In this document: piece after piece, positions 61,457-64,000 of the stretch
Layout: the number at the start of each line of letters is the position of its first letter
How positions within the stretch are numbered: the stretch's first letter is position 1
From: Gammaproteobacteria bacterium
GTDB taxonomy: Bacteria; Pseudomonadota; Gammaproteobacteria; Competibacterales; Competibacteraceae
Direction: 5' to 3'
NCBI GenBank assembly: GCA_024235095.1
Contig: JACKNC010000001.1
Location: forward strand, 967,501-1,031,500
DNA length: 64,000 bases
Notes under the pieces: model-generated
The model's input: only the letters and a program-made list of their open reading frames with translations
The model's database searches: none
What the model was told of the DNA's origin: nothing
Made by a program: the position numbers and the translations under genes

Positions 61457-62232
61457 AAACCATCGGCCTGATCGGCGGCATGAGTTGGGAATCCACCGTG
61501 CCGTATTACCGGATCATCAACGAAACGGTTCGGGAACGCCTGGGCGGAATGCATTCCGCCCGGCTGATCCTGTACAGCGTGGATTTTGCCGACATCGAAC
61601 GGCGGCAACAGGCCGGGGCGTGGGATGAAGCCGGGACCCTTCTGGCGGACACGGCCCGCGCTCTGGAAGCCGCTGGAGCCGAGGGACTGGCGCTGTGTAC
61701 GAACACCATGCATAAGGTTGCGCCGACGATTGAGGCGGCGGTGTCCCTTCCGCTGTTGCACATCGCCGATCCCACGGCAGCGGCGGTGAAACAGGCCGGA
61801 TTCCACACCGTGGGGTTGCTCGGCACCCGGTTCACCATGGAACAGGACTTCTACCGGGGCCGGTTGATGGAGCGGCATGGTCTGACGGTGATCATTCCCG
61901 ACCTCGCGGATCGAGAGACGGTCCATCGCATCATCTACGAAGAGTTGTGTCGGGGTGAAGTCCGCGAGGATTCACGGGCGCAGTACCGCGCGATCCTACA
62001 GCGCTGCATGGTGGCTGGGGCCGAAGGGATCATTCTGGGCTGTACCGAGATCGGCTTACTGGTCAAGCCGACGGATGCACCGGTTCCGCTGTTTGACACC
62101 ACGTACCTTCATGCCCGTTCTGTGGCGGAATGGGCGTTAGCTGACGATCCCGGTTGCCCCTCGGACGCCGCTCCTGAAGCGAAGCGAAGCGCCTTTTACG
62201 GGCCTGCTTCGGCAACGGCCACCGCGCCATGA
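61453..62232 (+). CDS. Aspartate/glutamate racemase family protein (YgeA type)
   Basis: Racemises an acidic or other amino acid with two cysteines. 259 residues: MKTIGLIGGMSWESTVPYYR and IINETVRERLGGMHSARLIL; the first Cys in ALCTNTMHKVAP and the second in IILGCTEIGLLVKP. After LFDTTYLHARSVAEWAL a non-family tail of about 30 residues follows. Overlaps the GNAT fragment and the next gene by 4 bases each. A remnant of a closely related gene end is at 48290-48393. Confidence 0.87.
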   Translation: MKTIGLIGGMSWESTVPYYRIINETVRERLGGMHSARLILYSVDFADIERRQQAGAWDEAGTLLADTARALEAAGAEGLALCTNTMHKVAPTIEAAVSLPLLHIADPTAAAVKQAGFHTVGLLGTRFTMEQDFYRGRLMERHGLTVIIPDLADRETVHRIIYEELCRGEVREDSRAQYRAILQRCMVAGAEGIILGCTEIGLLVKPTDAPVPLFDTTYLHARSVAEWALADDPGCPSDAAPEAKRSAFYGPASATATAP

Positions 62233-62834
62233 GTGCTTGCGACCTTGGGGGGTACGCCATCGTCTCGGCGGCGCGTCCGGGCCTCGATGAGGACGATTTC
62301 CGGCAGGCGATGATCATTGCCGAGCGCTGTTTTCAGAGCGCCCAGGACGCCTTTCAAATGCCGATTGAGGAAGGCACGATTGGCTGGATTCGGGCGACGA
62401 TTCCAGCTCATTGGCACTTGATCCAGCATCAGGGAAAGGTCATCGGTAGCACCCTGCTGATGCCCACTTCCTCGGCGGTCATGACGGCTTTCCTGGCCGG
62501 CGCGCTCACCGAGGCGGGGCTGTTTGCGTCCGCTCGCCAGACATGCCCACACCCGGCGGACTGTGGGTACTGGGCGGGAACGTCGGTGATGGAGGCACAC
62601 CGGCGGCGCGGGTTGGGATTAGCCAGCCTGAATGCGGCGCTGCAAGCGTTTATTGCACATGAACACCCGCAGCCGACGTTCTACTACTGGAGCTATTCAG
62701 CGGCTGGGCAACGGTTGGCGCAGCGCTGGCGACCGACGCTTGCTCAGCAGGGGTTGCGCTTGCTGGAACGCCGTGAACCCGACAGCAAGCGCCATGATCG
62801 CCTGTCGACGCAGGGTTGTCCGGATGTGGAATAG
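62229..62834 (+). CDS. GNAT-fold protein
   Basis: 201 residues. HQGKVIGSTLLMPTSSAVM and GYWAGTSVMEAHRRRGLGLA (acetyl-CoA binding RRGLG loop) indicate a GNAT N-acetyltransferase; FYYWSYSAAGQRLAQRWRPT corresponds to the later strand and helix. Substrate unknown. Start overlaps the racemase stop (ATGA). Confidence 0.7.
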   Translation: MSACDLGGYAIVSAARPGLDEDDFRQAMIIAERCFQSAQDAFQMPIEEGTIGWIRATIPAHWHLIQHQGKVIGSTLLMPTSSAVMTAFLAGALTEAGLFASARQTCPHPADCGYWAGTSVMEAHRRRGLGLASLNAALQAFIAHEHPQPTFYYWSYSAAGQRLAQRWRPTLAQQGLRLLERREPDSKRHDRLSTQGCPDVE

Positions 62835-63306
62835 AAGCAGTTTTTGTCTCAAGGTGCAGAAAATCATCAGTGGTGGCCAGACCGGCGTCGACCGGGCGGC
62901 GCTTGATGTCGCCTTGGCCCTGGGCTTGGATGTCGGCGGCTGGTGCCCGAAAGGACGGCGAGCCGAGGACGGGCGGATTCCCGACCGCTACCCCCTGACG
63001 GAAACGGCGGAGATGGACTATGAAACCCGCACCCGGCGCAACATCGAAGATTCGGATGGGACGCTCATTCTCAATCGGGGTAAGATGGAAGGCGGTACGG
63101 CATTAACCGCTGACTTGGCCCGGCAAATCGGCAAGCCGTGTCTGATCGTGGCGTTGGAGGAAGGGATCGAACCAGCAACGTTCCAGGACTGGCTGGTAGC
63201 CAACTCCATCACTGTGCTGAACGTCGCCGGCCCGCGCGAGAGTAAACGGCCAGGGATGTACGATGCGGCCTACGACTGTTTAAAATCGCTGTTTGGATCA
63301 CCATGA
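62824..63306 (+). CDS. YpsA-like putative molybdenum carrier / SLOG-fold protein
   Basis: About 160 residues. IISGGQTGVDRAALDVALAL with GGWCPKGRRAEDGRIPDRYP and TRRNIEDSDGTLILNRGKME define the family called putative molybdenum carrier, structurally a SLOG nucleotide-binding fold related to DprA. Real function unknown; SLOG proteins often sense nucleotides in stress or defence. Start is taken as the ATG at 62824, overlapping the previous stop; GTG at 62854 is also possible. Confidence 0.78.
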   Translation: MWNRSSFCLKVQKIISGGQTGVDRAALDVALALGLDVGGWCPKGRRAEDGRIPDRYPLTETAEMDYETRTRRNIEDSDGTLILNRGKMEGGTALTADLARQIGKPCLIVALEEGIEPATFQDWLVANSITVLNVAGPRESKRPGMYDAAYDCLKSLFGSP

Positions 63307-63632
63307 AGGCCATTCTTCATCACGCTGTCCTACCGGCGGCGGTTCCTGATCGCCTGCCGCCCATCTTCCGACCGCTGATTGACCCCAAGCGGCTCGGCGC
63401 TTCGCCGGTGACGCTCGCCGTTTTCCCGGCTACTTCCACTGCTGTCGTTTCCGCCAGCGCAGCACGGCGGCTGTTAGCTCGGCTCGACGATGCTCCCACG
63501 CCATTGGTTGTCGTCGGATACAATTTCACTCAAGACGCTGTTGTCGTCTTGCAAGACGCTCACGCCATGCTCTTTGCTGTGTCCAGTTTTTGGTGGTCAG
63601 ACGCCCGTTGGCAGGCGATTCGCCAGCGGTGA
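63303..63632 (+). CDS. Hypothetical protein, 109 residues
   Basis: ATGA overlap with the YpsA-like gene places it last in a four-gene unit. Contains SPVTLAVFPATSTAVVSASA, LVVVGYNFTQDAVVVLQDAH and WWSDARWQAIRQR. No family recognised. Confidence 0.6.
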   Translation: MKAILHHAVLPAAVPDRLPPIFRPLIDPKRLGASPVTLAVFPATSTAVVSASAARRLLARLDDAPTPLVVVGYNFTQDAVVVLQDAHAMLFAVSSFWWSDARWQAIRQR

Positions 63633-63637
63633 GCCGG

Positions 63638-64000
63638 TTACTCCTGGTTTCGGCTTCGCTCGGCAGGCACATAGAGCTGCTCCAGCAGATATTCTTTGAA
63701 GGCCGCCGCGTAGGGCTGGGTTTTCAGGGCTTCCTGCATACATCGCAACCAGGCGTCCCGCTCACTTCGTCCGATTTCCAAATGGCGATGCGCTTGAGGA
63801 ATGCGGATCGGCCCATATTTTTGGGTATATAGAGCGGGACCATTCAACCAGCCACATAAAAACAGCGTCAACTTGTCGCGGGAAACGGTCAGGTCAGCAG
63901 GGTGCATTTTTCGAATCTTTTCCGCTTCGGGCAAGCGTTCCATCGCATCGTAAAAAGCGTCCACCAGCTTTCTAATCCCCGCTTCACCGCCGGCGACTTG
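63638..64000 (-). CDS. Group II truncated haemoglobin, N-terminus outside window
   Basis: Small oxygen- or NO-binding globin. The visible 120 codons read GGEAGIRKLVDAFYDAMERL, IRKMHPADLTVSRDKLTLFL (with the B/E-helix region), CGWLNGPALYTQKYG, IRIPQAHRHLEIGRSERDAW (proximal His in the HRHLEIG block) and LRCMQEAL. The gene continues past the right edge. Convergent with the preceding small gene. Confidence 0.9.
   Translation of the reverse strand, partial: QVAGGEAGIRKLVDAFYDAMERLPEAEKIRKMHPADLTVSRDKLTLFLCGWLNGPALYTQKYGPIRIPQAHRHLEIGRSERDAWLRCMQEALKTQPYAAAFKEYLLEQLYVPAERSRNQE

Noticed and set aside
62229..63632. GNAT, YpsA-like and unknown small gene as a possible new defence operon
   Set aside because: The overlapping starts show an operon, and SLOG-fold proteins can act in defence, but nothing in the sequence (no effector nuclease, pore or toxin domain) supports that role.

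Overview
The window reads as a chromosomal segment of a gammaproteobacterium of moderately high GC. Supporting genes are erpA, glnA with a sigma-54 promoter, moaE, rnt, ygfZ, sdhCDAB-sdhE, a YgfX-like gene, yggX-mutY and ilvD. The heavy insertion-sequence load would fit a lineage such as Candidatus Competibacter, but that is a guess; no marker in the window fixes the genus.

The left part (1-29.8 kb) is mainly core genome. A phosphate-stress block (0.8-6 kb) holds btaA-btaB and a PlcP/LpxH-like phosphoesterase behind a triple Pho box. It is followed by a PhoX-like protein with a DUF4214 domain and by a di-haem-motif protein carrying the same domain at its other end. Then come glnA, moaE, rnt, a small accessory insert (IS982 remnant, rhodanese, chemoreceptor), ygfZ, a short SDHAF4-like gene, the succinate dehydrogenase operon with its flavinylation factor, tRNA-Phe, yggX-mutY, an SDR gene, a degenerate REC-REC-GGDEF-EAL protein, ilvD and a second chemoreceptor. 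Short palindromic and MITE-like elements sit between these genes.

From 29.8 to 44.4 kb the DNA is an insertion-sequence pile-up: IS5, IS630, two IS1595 copies, an IS982 with an IS4 nested inside, an ISKra4-like element and another IS982-like element. Target duplications allow reconstruction of an ancestral ANTAR response regulator plus PAS/HisKA_2 histidine kinase pair whose kinase gene is split by an IS1595 copy.

From 44.5 to 52.6 kb lies a plastic region of small genes (alkylation repair, glyoxalase, cupin, ProQ-like) mixed with broken ones: alkB, type I-E cse2, blc, an Asp/Glu racemase tail, SRAP, DUF262 and a restriction helicase.

From 52.6 to 61.2 kb is a type I-F CRISPR-Cas locus with cas3, csy1, csy2, csy3, cas6f and a 16-repeat array. 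Two things stand out. First, one deletion joins the cas1 N-terminus directly to the helicase part of cas2-3, removing the Cas1 active site and the Cas2 domain, so adaptation should be dead while interference looks intact. Second, between cas3 and csy1 sits a separate two-repeat mini-array whose only spacer partly matches the 5' end of csy1 on the same strand. This is the arrangement expected of a CreR-like guide that uses Cascade to repress its own operon, and it is the best candidate for an exciting system here. The right edge (61.2-64 kb) carries an Asp/Glu racemase, a GNAT protein, a YpsA-like protein, an unknown small gene and the start of a truncated haemoglobin gene.
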